The notes under the pieces are model-generated. The model did no database searches. It worked only from the letters and a program-made list of their open reading frames with translations, and was not told the DNA's origin. Positions 25,651 through 35,110 of a stretch of 40,365 bases of DNA are shown in pieces; within the stretch, counting starts at the first letter, position 1, and the number at the start of each line of letters is the position of its first letter. Origin of the DNA: Verrucomicrobiota bacterium (lineage in GTDB: Bacteria > Verrucomicrobiota > Verrucomicrobiia > Limisphaerales > UBA11358); NCBI GenBank assembly GCA_021324235.1, contig JAJPJM010000040.1, positions 1-40,365 of the forward strand. The letters are read 5' to 3'. The position numbers were made by a program, and so were the translations under genes.

Positions 25651-26711
25651 AACGAAAACAAATCCTCATCGGCAGCGCGATTGTCCTCGGTTTGGGGCTG
25701 GGCATCTATGCGCTCATCAAATCGCCCGGCGGCGCTTCGGACGCGGATGACGAGGCGCCGGCGGAAAATGTGGCCCCGCTGGTCAATGTTCAAGTCGGCA
25801 CGCTCAAACGCCTGACGTTGCACCGGTACGTTGTTGGCTACAGTACGGTGGAAGCCGCGCCGGCCACGGCGGATCAACCGGCGGCCGGAGCCCAGCTCGC
25901 CGTCCCCGCCGCCGGGGTCGTGGTCCGGGTGAATGTCATCGAAGGCCAGCCGGTGCAGCAGGGGGACGTGCTGGTGGAATTGAATTCGGGCGCGGCCACG
26001 GCGGATTATGCGGAACAGGAGGTGGCCCGGCAGAAACAGTTATACGCGCAACACAACACATCGCTGAAAATGTTGCAGGACGCCGAGGCGCAATTGGCGG
26101 CGTTGCAAATTACCGCACCGTTGTCCGGCATGGTGACGCGCCTGAACGTCAAACCCGGCATGGCGGTGGATGTGAATACGGTGGTCGCGGAGGTGGTGGA
26201 TTTGAACCGGCTGGCCGTGAGCGCCGACGTTCCCGTATCCGAGGCGGGCGAATTACATGCCGGCGAGGAAGTACAGGTCCTGAGTGTGCCGCCGGTCACG
26301 ACCACGCTGTCGTTTGTCAGCCCGGTGGTGGACGCGAACAGCGGGGCGGTTGTAGTACGCGCGCTGCTGCCGGCGAACCGCGGCTTGCGCCCCGGACAAT
26401 TTGTCCCGTTGAAAATTGTCACGGCCGTCCACCCTGATTGTCTGGCCGCCCCGGAAGAAAGTGTGGTGACCGACGAAAACGGCCGCAGTATCATTGCGCG
26501 GGTCCAGGGCGATGAGGCGACGAAGCTGCCGGTGCAAACGGGCTTGCGTGAAAGCGGCTGGGTGGAAATTGAGGGAGCCGGGCTCAAGGAAGGCGACACC
26601 GTGGTGACCGTCGGCGCCTATGGCTTGCCGGAGAAAACCCAGATCCAGGTGGTGAATTCGCCGGGAGACGAATCGTCGGCAACCAACACGCTGTCGTCTC
26701 AGGTACAATGA
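25647..26711 (+). CDS. RND efflux periplasmic adaptor (membrane-fusion protein)
   Basis: The 354-residue protein has an N-terminal anchor (ILIGSAIVLGLGLGIYALI). A lipoyl/biotinyl-like half (AVPAAGVVVRVNVIEGQPVQQGDVL, residues ~89-113 in pieces) is followed by a short alpha-hairpin (~residues 118-150), the second lipoyl half (ITAPLSGMVTRLNVKPGM) and beta-barrel segments. The hairpin is much shorter than in AcrA. ATGA overlaps connect it on both sides. It would bridge the RND pump and the outer-membrane factor. Substrate class is not visible; no His-rich or Met-rich metal site is obvious. Confidence 0.9.
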   Translation: MKRKQILIGSAIVLGLGLGIYALIKSPGGASDADDEAPAENVAPLVNVQVGTLKRLTLHRYVVGYSTVEAAPATADQPAAGAQLAVPAAGVVVRVNVIEGQPVQQGDVLVELNSGAATADYAEQEVARQKQLYAQHNTSLKMLQDAEAQLAALQITAPLSGMVTRLNVKPGMAVDVNTVVAEVVDLNRLAVSADVPVSEAGELHAGEEVQVLSVPPVTTTLSFVSPVVDANSGAVVVRALLPANRGLRPGQFVPLKIVTAVHPDCLAAPEESVVTDENGRSIIARVQGDEATKLPVQTGLRESGWVEIEGAGLKEGDTVVTVGAYGLPEKTQIQVVNSPGDESSATNTLSSQVQ

Positions 26712-29700
26712 ATCCCGACACCTCCTCCCGCCTGGGCCGGTTCGCCACGCGGCACGCGTTGGCCATCGCGTTCATCGCGGTGGCGTTGTGCCTGGCGGGC
26801 GTTTTGTCGGCACTGCATACGCCATCGTCCGTGTTCCCGCAAACGGATTTCCCGCGCGTCGTCATTCTCGTGGACAACGGCATCATGCCCGCCGATGAAA
26901 TGATGGCCACCGTCACGCGGCCGATCGAGGAGGCAATGAAGGACATTCCCGGAGCGGTTTCCGTGCGTTCGGCGACCAAGCGCGGTTCGGCCCAGATTAA
27001 TATTTTCTTCAACTGGCACGTGGACATGCAGCAGTCGGAGCTTTATGTGCTCGGCCGGCTGGCGCAAATCCGCGGCGATTTGCCGGCGACCGCCGGGACC
27101 GAGGTCGAGCGCGTCACGTTTTCCGCGTTTCCCATCATCGGCATCAGCCTGACCAGTTCCAACCGCGACCTCATGGATTTGTGGGAGACGGCCAATTACC
27201 AGTTAAAGCCGCTATTTTTGCAAATCCCCGGCGTCGCCAAGGTGGAAATCCTCGGCGGCCACGTGCCGGAATATCACGTCGTCGTGGATCCGCTGAAATT
27301 GCAGGCTGCCGGCCTCGGATTGGTGGAGGTGGGCGATGCGCTGGCAAAAAACAACCTCGTCGCGCCCGCCGGCATGATCGAGGAGAATTATCATCTTTAT
27401 CTGACGGCGGTGGACGGGCGGGTCCATTTGCCGGAAGACATTGGCAACGTGGTGATCACGGTCCGCGGCGGCCATCCGGTTTGTGTCCGCGACGTGGCGC
27501 AGGTCGAGCGCGGGCCGGCGCCGGCCTTCACGGACATCACCGCGCAGGGCCGCCAGGCCGTTTTGTTGAACATTCAAAGCCAGCCCGGCGGCAGCACGCT
27601 CGACATTGCCGGTGCGCTGAAGACGCAATTGCAACAGCTTCGGCGGGAGTTGCCGCCGGACATGCACCTCGCGTTCTACTATGACCAGTCGCAATTCGTG
27701 CGCGATTCCGTTGGGAGCGTCTGGGACGCCATCCTCTTTGGGCTCATCCTGTCCGTGTTTATACTGTATTTCTTCCTGAAAAACTGGGGCAGCGTGTGGA
27801 CCGCCATCGTCACCATTCCCATCACCGTGCTGATCACGTTCGTCGCCATGAAACTGGCGGACATGAGCTTCAACATGATGACATTGGGCGGCATCGCGGC
27901 CTGCATCGGCCTCATCATTGACAACGCCATCGTGGTCGTGGAGGCGATGTGCGTGAAAATTGCCGCCGGCCGGCCGCGGCTGGCCGGCATCCAGGAAGCC
28001 ATCGGTGAAATTCTTTATCCGCTCATTGGCTCGACGCTGACGCCGGTCGTGGTGTTTATCCCGCTCGCGTTCCTGACCGGCGTCGCAGGCGTTTTTTTTC
28101 GCGCCCTGGCGCTGACCATGGTTGTGTCGCTGCTCGTGTCGCTGGTCCTGGCACTCACACTGACCCCGTCGCTGGCGGCGTGGTTCATTCGTGAGCGCAA
28201 CCAGATGGAACACGGCCACACGCCGACGGGATTGGAAGGCGGATTTCTGCTGACGCGCGTCATCCGGATTTACGAACGCGCCGTGCGCGCGGCGTTGCGG
28301 TACCGCGGGTTGACGCTGCTGGCGTGCGGGCTGGTTCTGCTCGCCGGTGTTTTTATTTACCAGCGTTTGCAATCTGATTTCCTGCCCGACTTCGACGAAG
28401 GCGGCTTTGTGATTGATTACTGGGCGCCGCCCGGCACGAGCCTCACGGAGACTTCCCGCATTCTCAACGAGGCGGAAGCCATTGTCCGCGCCAATCCGGA
28501 CGTGGAGGGTTATTCCCGCCGGCTCGGCGCGGAAATGGGCATGTTCATCACCGAACCCTATGTGGGTGACTTCGCGGTCAAACTCAAGCCCGGTCGCAAA
28601 CACACGACGGAAGAAGTCATCGCCGGGTTGCGCCATGAATTCGCCGAAAAATTCCCCATGATGCGCTGGGAGTTCCCCGGCATCCTTACCGACGTCATCG
28701 GCGATTTACAACTGACGCCCGATCCCATTGAAATCAAATTGTTCTCGCCGGATTTGAACTGGCTGGAGACCACGGCGCCGCGGGTTGAGGCCCAAATCAA
28801 ACAGATTCCCGGCGTTGTGGACACGTTCGACGGCCTGACCGAAACCGGCCCGTCCATCAATCTGCGCGTGCGCGCCGCCGATGCCGCCCGGTTTGGCCTC
28901 ACAACCCAGGACATTGCCGATGCCGCCAACACCGCGTTACTCGGCCAGGTCGTGTCGTCCGCGCTCGAAGGCGATCGCGTGGTGAACATCCGCGTGCTGG
29001 CTGAACCGAAAAGTGTGGATCGTATTGCCGCCTTGCGCGGGTTGCCCCTCCGGACCCCGGGCGGCGCGGTCGTGCGACTGGATCAGGTGGCGGACGTGGA
29101 CGTGCAACCGAGCCAGGTGGAATTGGACCGTGACGATTTGCGGCAGGACGTCATTGTCTCCGCGCGGCTCGAAGGCCGCGATTTGGGCAGCGCGATGCGG
29201 GAAATTCAGGCCAAACTCAGCCGGGACGCATGGCTGCCACCCGGCACGGTCGAATACGGCGGCCTTTACCAGCAGCAACAGGAATCCTTCCGTAACCTGC
29301 TCGTCGTTCTGCTCGGTGCCATCCTGCTGGTCTTCACGGTGCTGCTGATCGAATTCCGCTCCTTCAACGAACCGGTGGCGATTGTCTTTGGCTCGGTCCT
29401 GGCCTTGTTCGGCACGGTGGCTGCGTTGTGGATCACCGGCATCACGTTGAACATCGTTTCCTTCCTCGGCGCCGTCATCGGCGTCGGCATCGTGGCCAAG
29501 AACGGCATTCTCATGCTGGATTTTTCCAGAAAATTACAGGACGAGGGTGTGGAACTGGAGGAAGCGCTGGTGCGCGCCGGCCATCGCCGGTTGCGCCCGG
29601 TGCTGATGACATCGCTGGCCGCCGCGCTCGGCATGTTGCCGCTGGCCTATGGCATCGGCGCGGGCGCGGACATGCTCCGGCCGCTCGCCATCGCCGTCAT

Positions 29701-29818
29701 CGGCGCGCTTTGCATTTCCGTGCTGCTGTCGCTCATCGCCATGCCGGTGGTCTATTGCGTGCTGTTGCAGTTGAGCGGCGGCGGGACCAAACCGGAGCGA
29801 AAGCAAGCGGCAGCCTGA
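26708..29818 (+). CDS. RND-family efflux pump, inner-membrane subunit
   Basis: The 1036-residue length and two-fold architecture fit the AcrB/CusA superfamily: TM1 near residue 18, a large periplasmic loop, TMs ~335-500, a second loop and TMs ~870-1025. TM4 reads GLIIDNAIVVVEAM with Asp405 followed by Asn; AcrB-type pumps have an Asp-Asp pair here, so the proton relay uses a single Asp as in CusA-like pumps. Late motifs SFLGAVIGVGIVAKNGILML and GHRRLRPVLMTSLAAALGML are typical. It is the last gene of the operon and ends 5 bp before the convergent cobA-hemD gene. The exported substrate is unknown. Confidence 0.92.
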   Translation: MNPDTSSRLGRFATRHALAIAFIAVALCLAGVLSALHTPSSVFPQTDFPRVVILVDNGIMPADEMMATVTRPIEEAMKDIPGAVSVRSATKRGSAQINIFFNWHVDMQQSELYVLGRLAQIRGDLPATAGTEVERVTFSAFPIIGISLTSSNRDLMDLWETANYQLKPLFLQIPGVAKVEILGGHVPEYHVVVDPLKLQAAGLGLVEVGDALAKNNLVAPAGMIEENYHLYLTAVDGRVHLPEDIGNVVITVRGGHPVCVRDVAQVERGPAPAFTDITAQGRQAVLLNIQSQPGGSTLDIAGALKTQLQQLRRELPPDMHLAFYYDQSQFVRDSVGSVWDAILFGLILSVFILYFFLKNWGSVWTAIVTIPITVLITFVAMKLADMSFNMMTLGGIAACIGLIIDNAIVVVEAMCVKIAAGRPRLAGIQEAIGEILYPLIGSTLTPVVVFIPLAFLTGVAGVFFRALALTMVVSLLVSLVLALTLTPSLAAWFIRERNQMEHGHTPTGLEGGFLLTRVIRIYERAVRAALRYRGLTLLACGLVLLAGVFIYQRLQSDFLPDFDEGGFVIDYWAPPGTSLTETSRILNEAEAIVRANPDVEGYSRRLGAEMGMFITEPYVGDFAVKLKPGRKHTTEEVIAGLRHEFAEKFPMMRWEFPGILTDVIGDLQLTPDPIEIKLFSPDLNWLETTAPRVEAQIKQIPGVVDTFDGLTETGPSINLRVRAADAARFGLTTQDIADAANTALLGQVVSSALEGDRVVNIRVLAEPKSVDRIAALRGLPLRTPGGAVVRLDQVADVDVQPSQVELDRDDLRQDVIVSARLEGRDLGSAMREIQAKLSRDAWLPPGTVEYGGLYQQQQESFRNLLVVLLGAILLVFTVLLIEFRSFNEPVAIVFGSVLALFGTVAALWITGITLNIVSFLGAVIGVGIVAKNGILMLDFSRKLQDEGVELEEALVRAGHRRLRPVLMTSLAAALGMLPLAYGIGAGADMLRPLAIAVIGALCISVLLSLIAMPVVYCVLLQLSGGGTKPERKQAAA

Positions 29819-29823
29819 ACGAA

Positions 29824-31353
29824 TTATTCCTTCGCTGGCCGCTTTAACGGTTTGGCCGCGCGCAGCAGCTCCGCCAGCAGGCCGTCCGTGGTGTGTTCCT
29901 TCGCCTCCAGCGCCGGCTCCAGTTTCAAGGCGCGGATGGCCTTGCTCGTTTCCGGGCCAATGGATGCCAGTTTCATTTGTGGAAATCTTTCCAGCAGCTT
30001 CGGCAAATCAAAGCGCGCATGGAAATGCTCCACCGTCGAGGCGCTCGTGAACGTCACCCAGTCTGCGCCCGATTCGAGCAGCCGTTCCCCCATGCCCGCG
30101 CGGTCCTCCGTCTCGGCCACGGTTTTGTAAACGGCAATGTCGTCCACGATGGCGCCCAGTTCCATCAGCGCCTCCGGCAATTCGCGGTTCGCCACCTCGG
30201 CGCGCAGCAGGCACATTTTCACGTTCTCAACGGATTGATATTTCTCGAACGCTTCGGCCAGCTTTTGCGCGGTGGCCGCTTCCGGCGTCAAATCCACCTG
30301 CAAATGCAGTTCGCGCAATTTCGCCGCCGTCGCCGGGCCGACCGCCGCAATGCGCGCGCCGCCGAGGTCGCGCAAGTCCTGGAACCGCTTGAAGAACAGC
30401 TCAAAAAACGCCGTCACCCCGTTCGCGCTGGTAAAGACCAGCCATTCATAGGAATTCAATTCCAGCAGCGCGTCGATGATGCCCTGCCGGTCGTCCGGCG
30501 TCGTGATTTTTATCGTTGGCACTTCGAGGACGTCCGCGCCCAACTCCGCGAGCCGCTGCGCAAACCGGCCCGCCTGGCCCGTGCGCCGCGTCACAACAAT
30601 CCTTTTCCCGGACAACGGCCGGTTCTCCGCCCAGTTCAACTTTTTCCGCAACTTGACCACATCGCCGACAATCGTCAGGGCGGGCGGAACAATTTTTTCC
30701 TTGGCTGCGAGCGCCGTAATCGTGGCCAGCGTGCCGGCCGCCGACTTTTGCCTGCCCAGCGTGCCCCATTGGACGATGGCCACCGGTGTTTCCGGCGGCA
30801 TGCCCTGCGCGATGAGCGATTTCGTCCAGTCCTCCAGGTTGTCGGTGCCCATAAGTACGACCTTCGTGCCGGGAATTTTGGCGATCTGTTCGTAGCGCAA
30901 GGCCGTCGCTGCATCCGCCGAGTCGCTGTGTCCGGTGAAAACAGTGAAACTGGAACAATGCTCGCGGTGGGTGAGGGGAATCCCGGCGTAATTCGGCGCG
31001 GCCACGATGGATGAAATGCCGGGGACGACTTCAAAGGGAATTTTCGCCGCCGCCAGCGCCTCGGCTTCCTCGCCGCCCCGGCCGAAAATGTAGGGATCAC
31101 CGCCCTTGAGCCGGACGACACATTTGCCTTCGCGGGCCTTGGCGACGAGCAGCGCGATGATTTCCTCCTGCGGCATCCTCATGTTTTTGCCGCGCGCGAT
31201 GAATTCGGCGGTGGGCGGCGCAAGCCGGAGCAAATCCGGGTTCACAAGCGCGTCGTAGAGCACCACGTCGGCGCGCCGGAGCAATTCCGCGCCGCGCAAC
31301 GTGAGCAAGCCCGCGTCACCCGGCCCGGCCCCGACGAGATAGACCGTGCCCAT
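29824..31353 (-). CDS. cobA-hemD: Uroporphyrinogen-III C-methyltransferase / uroporphyrinogen-III synthase fusion
   Basis: From ATG 31353 the protein is 509 residues (a GTG at 31368 is less likely). Residues 1-~240 are SUMT: VGAGPGDAGLLTLRG (7-21), YDALVNPDLL, RLKGGDPYIFGRGGEEAEAL (81-100), VPGISSIVAAPNYAG and IPLTHR. From ~250 a HemD domain begins (RIVVTRRTGQAGRFAQRLAE; later VFTSANGVTAFFE and VTFTSASTVEHF). It makes uroporphyrinogen III from hydroxymethylbilane and methylates it to precorrin-2 for siroheme or cobalamin. Fusions of this type are known in several phyla. The other tetrapyrrole genes are not in the window. Confidence 0.93.
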   Translation of the reverse strand: MGTVYLVGAGPGDAGLLTLRGAELLRRADVVLYDALVNPDLLRLAPPTAEFIARGKNMRMPQEEIIALLVAKAREGKCVVRLKGGDPYIFGRGGEEAEALAAAKIPFEVVPGISSIVAAPNYAGIPLTHREHCSSFTVFTGHSDSADAATALRYEQIAKIPGTKVVLMGTDNLEDWTKSLIAQGMPPETPVAIVQWGTLGRQKSAAGTLATITALAAKEKIVPPALTIVGDVVKLRKKLNWAENRPLSGKRIVVTRRTGQAGRFAQRLAELGADVLEVPTIKITTPDDRQGIIDALLELNSYEWLVFTSANGVTAFFELFFKRFQDLRDLGGARIAAVGPATAAKLRELHLQVDLTPEAATAQKLAEAFEKYQSVENVKMCLLRAEVANRELPEALMELGAIVDDIAVYKTVAETEDRAGMGERLLESGADWVTFTSASTVEHFHARFDLPKLLERFPQMKLASIGPETSKAIRALKLEPALEAKEHTTDGLLAELLRAAKPLKRPAKE

Positions 31354-31470
31354 GGATTTCACGCGCACAGTCTATGCGAATGGCGGAAACGGGCAATGAA
31401 AGAGGAGAAATCCGCAGCGGCTGGGAAAATTGGACGTGCGGCGAGTTGGGACAACCCGCGCTCCGGCTTT

Positions 31471-33069
31471 TTAGCCCGACGGTTCCATCGTGCGCGGCTT
31501 TTCGTGCAGTTCTTCCAATCGTTTGCCGGAGGTTTCCTTGCCATTCATCCATAACGCCGTCGCGGCGAGCAACAAGGGCACGGCAAGTGACAGGGCAGGG
31601 ATGGCCAGGCCGGGAAAGGCGGTCATGATGAGGGCCACGGCGGATGGTCCGACCACGCCTCCGACCTTGCTGCTGCTGGCCGTTACTCCGCCGCCGCTCG
31701 CGCGAAGTTTGGTGGGATAGAGTTCGACACTGTAAGGCGAAAGCATGGCAATCATTCCGCTCAGGCCAATCAGCAGCAGGACGGTCAACACGCTGAACAA
31801 CACCTGACTGCCACCCGGTTTGAAGGTCGCGAAACTGGCAAGCACTCCCGCCGTGCCGACGGCAAAAAGGACCATCGTTCGCCTGCTACTCCAGAAGCCA
31901 TACAGCCAGGCCACCAGCACGCAGCCGGGCACGGCAAACAACGCCGACTTGGCCAGCAGGTGATTGGCGATCCTGCCGTCTAGATGAAGGTAGTCGCGCA
32001 TGATGAACGGCAACCAGGTCAGAAAGCCCCAGTTCACCAATCCCCAAGCCACACCGTAAAAGCCGACGGTCAGGGTGAGCACAACGTAGGGTTTGCGGAA
32101 TAATTGTTTGAATTCGGTGGCGTGATTCACCGTCTCGTGCTGCGCCGCCTCCGAAGCTGGAACCAGTTCAATGCCAAACTTGGCGAGATTATGTTTTGCC
32201 TCCTCAACTTTTCCCTCGTGCAGCAGGAACCTCGGGGATTCGGGAATCCGACGGCTCAGCAGGATTACCAGCAGTCCCGTGGGCAGATTGAGCAACCACA
32301 AAATGCGCCAGCTGAAGATCGGTTCCAGCCATGCGGCCGCGCCGCTCGCCGCCAGGTAGCCGCCCGCGGTGCCCAAACCGCCCATGAGCACCGACAACCA
32401 ACCACGCTGCCGCGCCGGGGTCATTTCCGCGAGTAACGCGAACACAATGGGCAGCAAACCGCCGGCCGACAGGCCCATGACGAAGCACATGAAAAGGTTC
32501 CAATGAAAGGTTGGCATGGTGCCGCAAATGCACGTGCTGATGAAAATCAAGGCAGCCAGCAAAATCGAGCCCCGCCGGCCGAAGCGATCGGCCAGGATGC
32601 CCCAAAGCACGGAACCGGCCGTCGTGCCAATCATGGCCGACAGGGCCAACAGTGACGCGGTTGAGGCAGTGATGCCGTATTCCTCCCGCATCCCCGGCAT
32701 GACAAACCCCAGTGTGGCCGGTTTCATTACGTCTACCACCAGCGCCAGGGTAAGGACGATGACCAATTGCCAGTGCGCCCAGTTCAACCGCGCGTTATCC
32801 ATGGTGTGGAGTTGATACTCGGCGCTCCGGTTTATTGCCTGCTTGTTTCTGACGGGGAACAGACCGTAAGCCGTCATGGCGATGCCGGTGACAATCAAGC
32901 CCATGCCGTACAGCATCAATTCCGACATCGGCATGCAACTCATTCGATAATGCATGCCCCGCGCGGCAATGAAATCAGGAAGGTGAAAACAGACGCCGGT
33001 GACGATGAAGGTCGTACCCAGCCAGAATGCTAATTGATGATAAATTGTTGCGCGGCCTTGTAAATTCAC
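31471..33069 (-). CDS. MFS transporter with two extra N-terminal membrane helices
   Basis: The 532-residue protein starts at GTG 33069. Two hydrophobic segments (FWLGTTFIVTGVCFHL and LMLYGMGLIVTGIAMTAYGL) precede a standard 12-helix MFS core beginning near residue 100. Core motifs: GILADRFGRRGS (motif A) and RRIPESPRFLL, as in sugar/aromatic-acid type symporters. I kept the GTG start because starting at a later Met would remove the first extra helix. Substrate unknown; organic acids or sugars are the usual cargo of this branch. The neighbours, cobA-hemD and murU, give no clear clue. Confidence 0.82.
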   Translation of the reverse strand: MNLQGRATIYHQLAFWLGTTFIVTGVCFHLPDFIAARGMHYRMSCMPMSELMLYGMGLIVTGIAMTAYGLFPVRNKQAINRSAEYQLHTMDNARLNWAHWQLVIVLTLALVVDVMKPATLGFVMPGMREEYGITASTASLLALSAMIGTTAGSVLWGILADRFGRRGSILLAALIFISTCICGTMPTFHWNLFMCFVMGLSAGGLLPIVFALLAEMTPARQRGWLSVLMGGLGTAGGYLAASGAAAWLEPIFSWRILWLLNLPTGLLVILLSRRIPESPRFLLHEGKVEEAKHNLAKFGIELVPASEAAQHETVNHATEFKQLFRKPYVVLTLTVGFYGVAWGLVNWGFLTWLPFIMRDYLHLDGRIANHLLAKSALFAVPGCVLVAWLYGFWSSRRTMVLFAVGTAGVLASFATFKPGGSQVLFSVLTVLLLIGLSGMIAMLSPYSVELYPTKLRASGGGVTASSSKVGGVVGPSAVALIMTAFPGLAIPALSLAVPLLLAATALWMNGKETSGKRLEELHEKPRTMEPSG

Positions 33070-33147
33070 AGGGCGCGGAGTTTAGGAATTCCGGCAGTAT
33101 GAATGCAAACAGAGTTTCTCAACGCGAGGATGTTGAACTCATCGCTC

Positions 33148-33855
33148 TCACAGCTTCAGATGTTCCTCCACTCTTTTGATGTCCTCCAAAGTGCCGGTCT
33201 GGAACCAGCGGCCATGGTGCGGCAGGCAGAAGAGCCGGTTTTGCGCCAGTGCCTGATGCCAGAGGACTTTGACGGAGAACTTTCCGTCCGGCGCGTCGCG
33301 CAGGACGCGCGGATGAAAAATGCCGATGCCGGCGATAATGTATGGCGCGTCGCGTTCGTTCCAGTCAATCGTGTTGCCGGGCTTGATGAACAAATGGTCT
33401 TCACCCTGATCATGCCCGATGGCCTTGGCCTTGGATTGCACCAGCAGCAGAAAATCCATTTTCGCATCGTCCCAGTGGCGTGTCAGGCGATCCAGCGCGC
33501 TTTCGCCTTCGTCCGTCCAGAGGATATCGCTGTTGATGACGAAGACGGGTTCGTTGCCCAGCAGCGGCAGCGCCTTTTTCAGTCCGCCGCCGGTTTCCAG
33601 CGGTTCGGCTTCCTCGGACAGTTTGACGGTCAGGTTTTTGCATCCCGCCAGCCAGGCGGTCAGTTGTTCCTTGAGATACGAGACGTTGATGACGACCGTT
33701 TCGATGCCGTAAGTTTGCAACCGGTCGAGTGCATATTGAATCATCGGTTTGCCGGCGACGGGCACCAACGGTTTGGGGACACGGTCGGTCAACGGTTTCA
33801 GCCGCGTGCCGTAACCGGCCGCCAGCACCATGGCCTTTCTGATTTTACCGTTCAC
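33148..33855 (-). CDS. murU: MurNAc-1-phosphate uridylyltransferase-like nucleotidyltransferase
   Basis: The 235-residue protein has the sugar nucleotidyltransferase signature VLAAGYGTRLKPLT (10-23), VPKPLVPVAGKPM with Lys28, ETGGGLKKAL (87-96) and FVINSDILW with metal-binding Asp110. Length and motifs fit MurU, which makes UDP-MurNAc from MurNAc-1-phosphate and UTP in peptidoglycan recycling. The upstream kinase gene on the same strand is AmgK-like, as in the Pseudomonas recycling route. A glucose- or mannose-1-phosphate nucleotidyltransferase is the alternative. Confidence 0.82.
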   Translation of the reverse strand: MNGKIRKAMVLAAGYGTRLKPLTDRVPKPLVPVAGKPMIQYALDRLQTYGIETVVINVSYLKEQLTAWLAGCKNLTVKLSEEAEPLETGGGLKKALPLLGNEPVFVINSDILWTDEGESALDRLTRHWDDAKMDFLLLVQSKAKAIGHDQGEDHLFIKPGNTIDWNERDAPYIIAGIGIFHPRVLRDAPDGKFSVKVLWHQALAQNRLFCLPHHGRWFQTGTLEDIKRVEEHLKL

Positions 33856-33944
33856 AGCGTCGTTACCAATAAGTTTTCAAACTTGCAAGATTCCCCTCTC
33901 CGGTCCTTCCGCCTTCGCTGCGTTTCGGCGCGCCACGTCGGACA

Positions 33945-33981
33945 CCCTCTCCCCGCAGGGCGGGGCGAGGGACGGGGCGAG
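33945..33981. repeat. GC-rich hairpin and direct repeat between amgK and murU
   Basis: CCCTCTCCCCGC (33945-33956) pairs with GCGGGGCGAGGG (33960-33971) with one mismatch and a 3-nt loop. A second GGGGCGAGGG follows at 33974-33983. There is no T-tract, so this looks like a REP-type element and not a terminator. The remaining bases of the 146-bp gap show nothing else. Confidence 0.45.
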
Positions 33982-34001
33982 GGGCGCTTAGCTGCTCCAG
34001 A

Positions 34002-34973
34002 TTATTTTCTCTCTCCACCATATTCATCAAACCAGTTTTTCACGCGGCCCAGCATCGGATGGCGCAAGGCCGTTTGCAACAATCGCTCCACGCGCGCGGA
34101 GTGAAGTTGCTCGTAATCGGGTTTCCCCTCGTGCCGGCTGAGCCGTTTAAAAATGGCCAGCACCCGCGTGTGCCGCAACGCCGCCAGAATGGCCAGGGAA
34201 GTTTCAAAGGCATGCCGGTCAAGTGCCGGAAATTGCGCCAGATAACGGGCGATGTTTTTTCCCTGCAATGCTTCCGGCACCTCGCGCCGGGCATCCTGGA
34301 GCAAGGATGCCAAATCATAGGTGACCGGCCCCTGGTACGCGTCCTGAAAATCCAGCAACCCGGCCTGCCGGACACCGGTGCGATCGGGAAGCAGCATCAG
34401 ATTGGCCACATGATAATCGCGCAACAGCAGCGAGACGGGCACCCGATGCGCCACGGGCAACACATCGCGCCAGGCTTGCTGGAATTCAGACCGGCCGGTT
34501 TCGGAAATTCCCGGCGTGCACCAGTCCAGAAACAATTCGATGTCGGCCAGCATTTTTTCCGGATGATACGCCCGCAGGCCATCGGGAACGGCCTGCGGGT
34601 GTTGGTGCAAGGCAATCAGGACATCGATCGCCAGGGCATAAAGTTTTCCCGGTTCCGCACCGCCATCCAACAGACGGGCGAAAGTGGCATCGCCAAAATC
34701 TTCCAGCAACAGGAGGCCCTTGGTCTCATCCCGGGCCAGAATCGCCGGCGCGCTGAAGCCGAGTTCGGCCAGATGTTCGTCAATCCGGACAAACGGCGCG
34801 ACGGAAGTCAGGGCCTGTGCGGCATTCATGAGGATGGCGCTCTGTTGATTCTGGCGCAGGCGGAAGTATTTCCGGGTGGAAGCGTCTCCGGTGAGCGGCT
34901 CGATGGCGGCGGCGCTCCAACCGGCGGAGCCAAGAAACGCACGGGTTTTATCGGTCAAAGTTGTGTGGGCCAC
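34002..34973 (-). CDS. amgK: AmgK-like sugar kinase (MurNAc/GlcNAc anomeric kinase), APH fold
   Basis: The 323-residue protein belongs to the aminoglycoside-phosphotransferase fold. Visible motifs: GDASTRKYFRL (29-39, nucleotide loop), LLLLEDFGD (87-95), LLLRDYHVANLML (182-194; catalytic Asp186, Asn191) and LLDFQDA (206-212; Mg-binding Asp208). AmgK phosphorylates the anomeric hydroxyl of MurNAc and GlcNAc; MurU then makes the UDP-sugar. The murU-like gene 146 bp downstream supports this assignment. The pair bypasses de novo UDP-MurNAc synthesis and can confer fosfomycin tolerance in Pseudomonas; that is known for the family, not shown here. Confidence 0.85.
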   Translation of the reverse strand: MAHTTLTDKTRAFLGSAGWSAAAIEPLTGDASTRKYFRLRQNQQSAILMNAAQALTSVAPFVRIDEHLAELGFSAPAILARDETKGLLLLEDFGDATFARLLDGGAEPGKLYALAIDVLIALHQHPQAVPDGLRAYHPEKMLADIELFLDWCTPGISETGRSEFQQAWRDVLPVAHRVPVSLLLRDYHVANLMLLPDRTGVRQAGLLDFQDAYQGPVTYDLASLLQDARREVPEALQGKNIARYLAQFPALDRHAFETSLAILAALRHTRVLAIFKRLSRHEGKPDYEQLHSARVERLLQTALRHPMLGRVKNWFDEYGGERK

Positions 34974-35110
34974 GACGGACAGGGATTAGCATGGATGTTG
35001 CCCGGAGGCGACAAAAAAGCCGGTCGCCCCGGCGGTCGTCAGGTTGGACGGTTCGCGCTTTGCAGCCGGGCCGGTTTCTGTTACAACGGCGGCGGCATGA
35101 AAGGATTGTT

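Noticed and set aside
29893-31014. 373-codon plus-strand open frame
   Set aside because: Antisense to the cobA-hemD fusion, with no family features.
33103-34104. 333-codon plus-strand open frame
   Set aside because: Antisense to murU and its downstream spacer; no domain seen.
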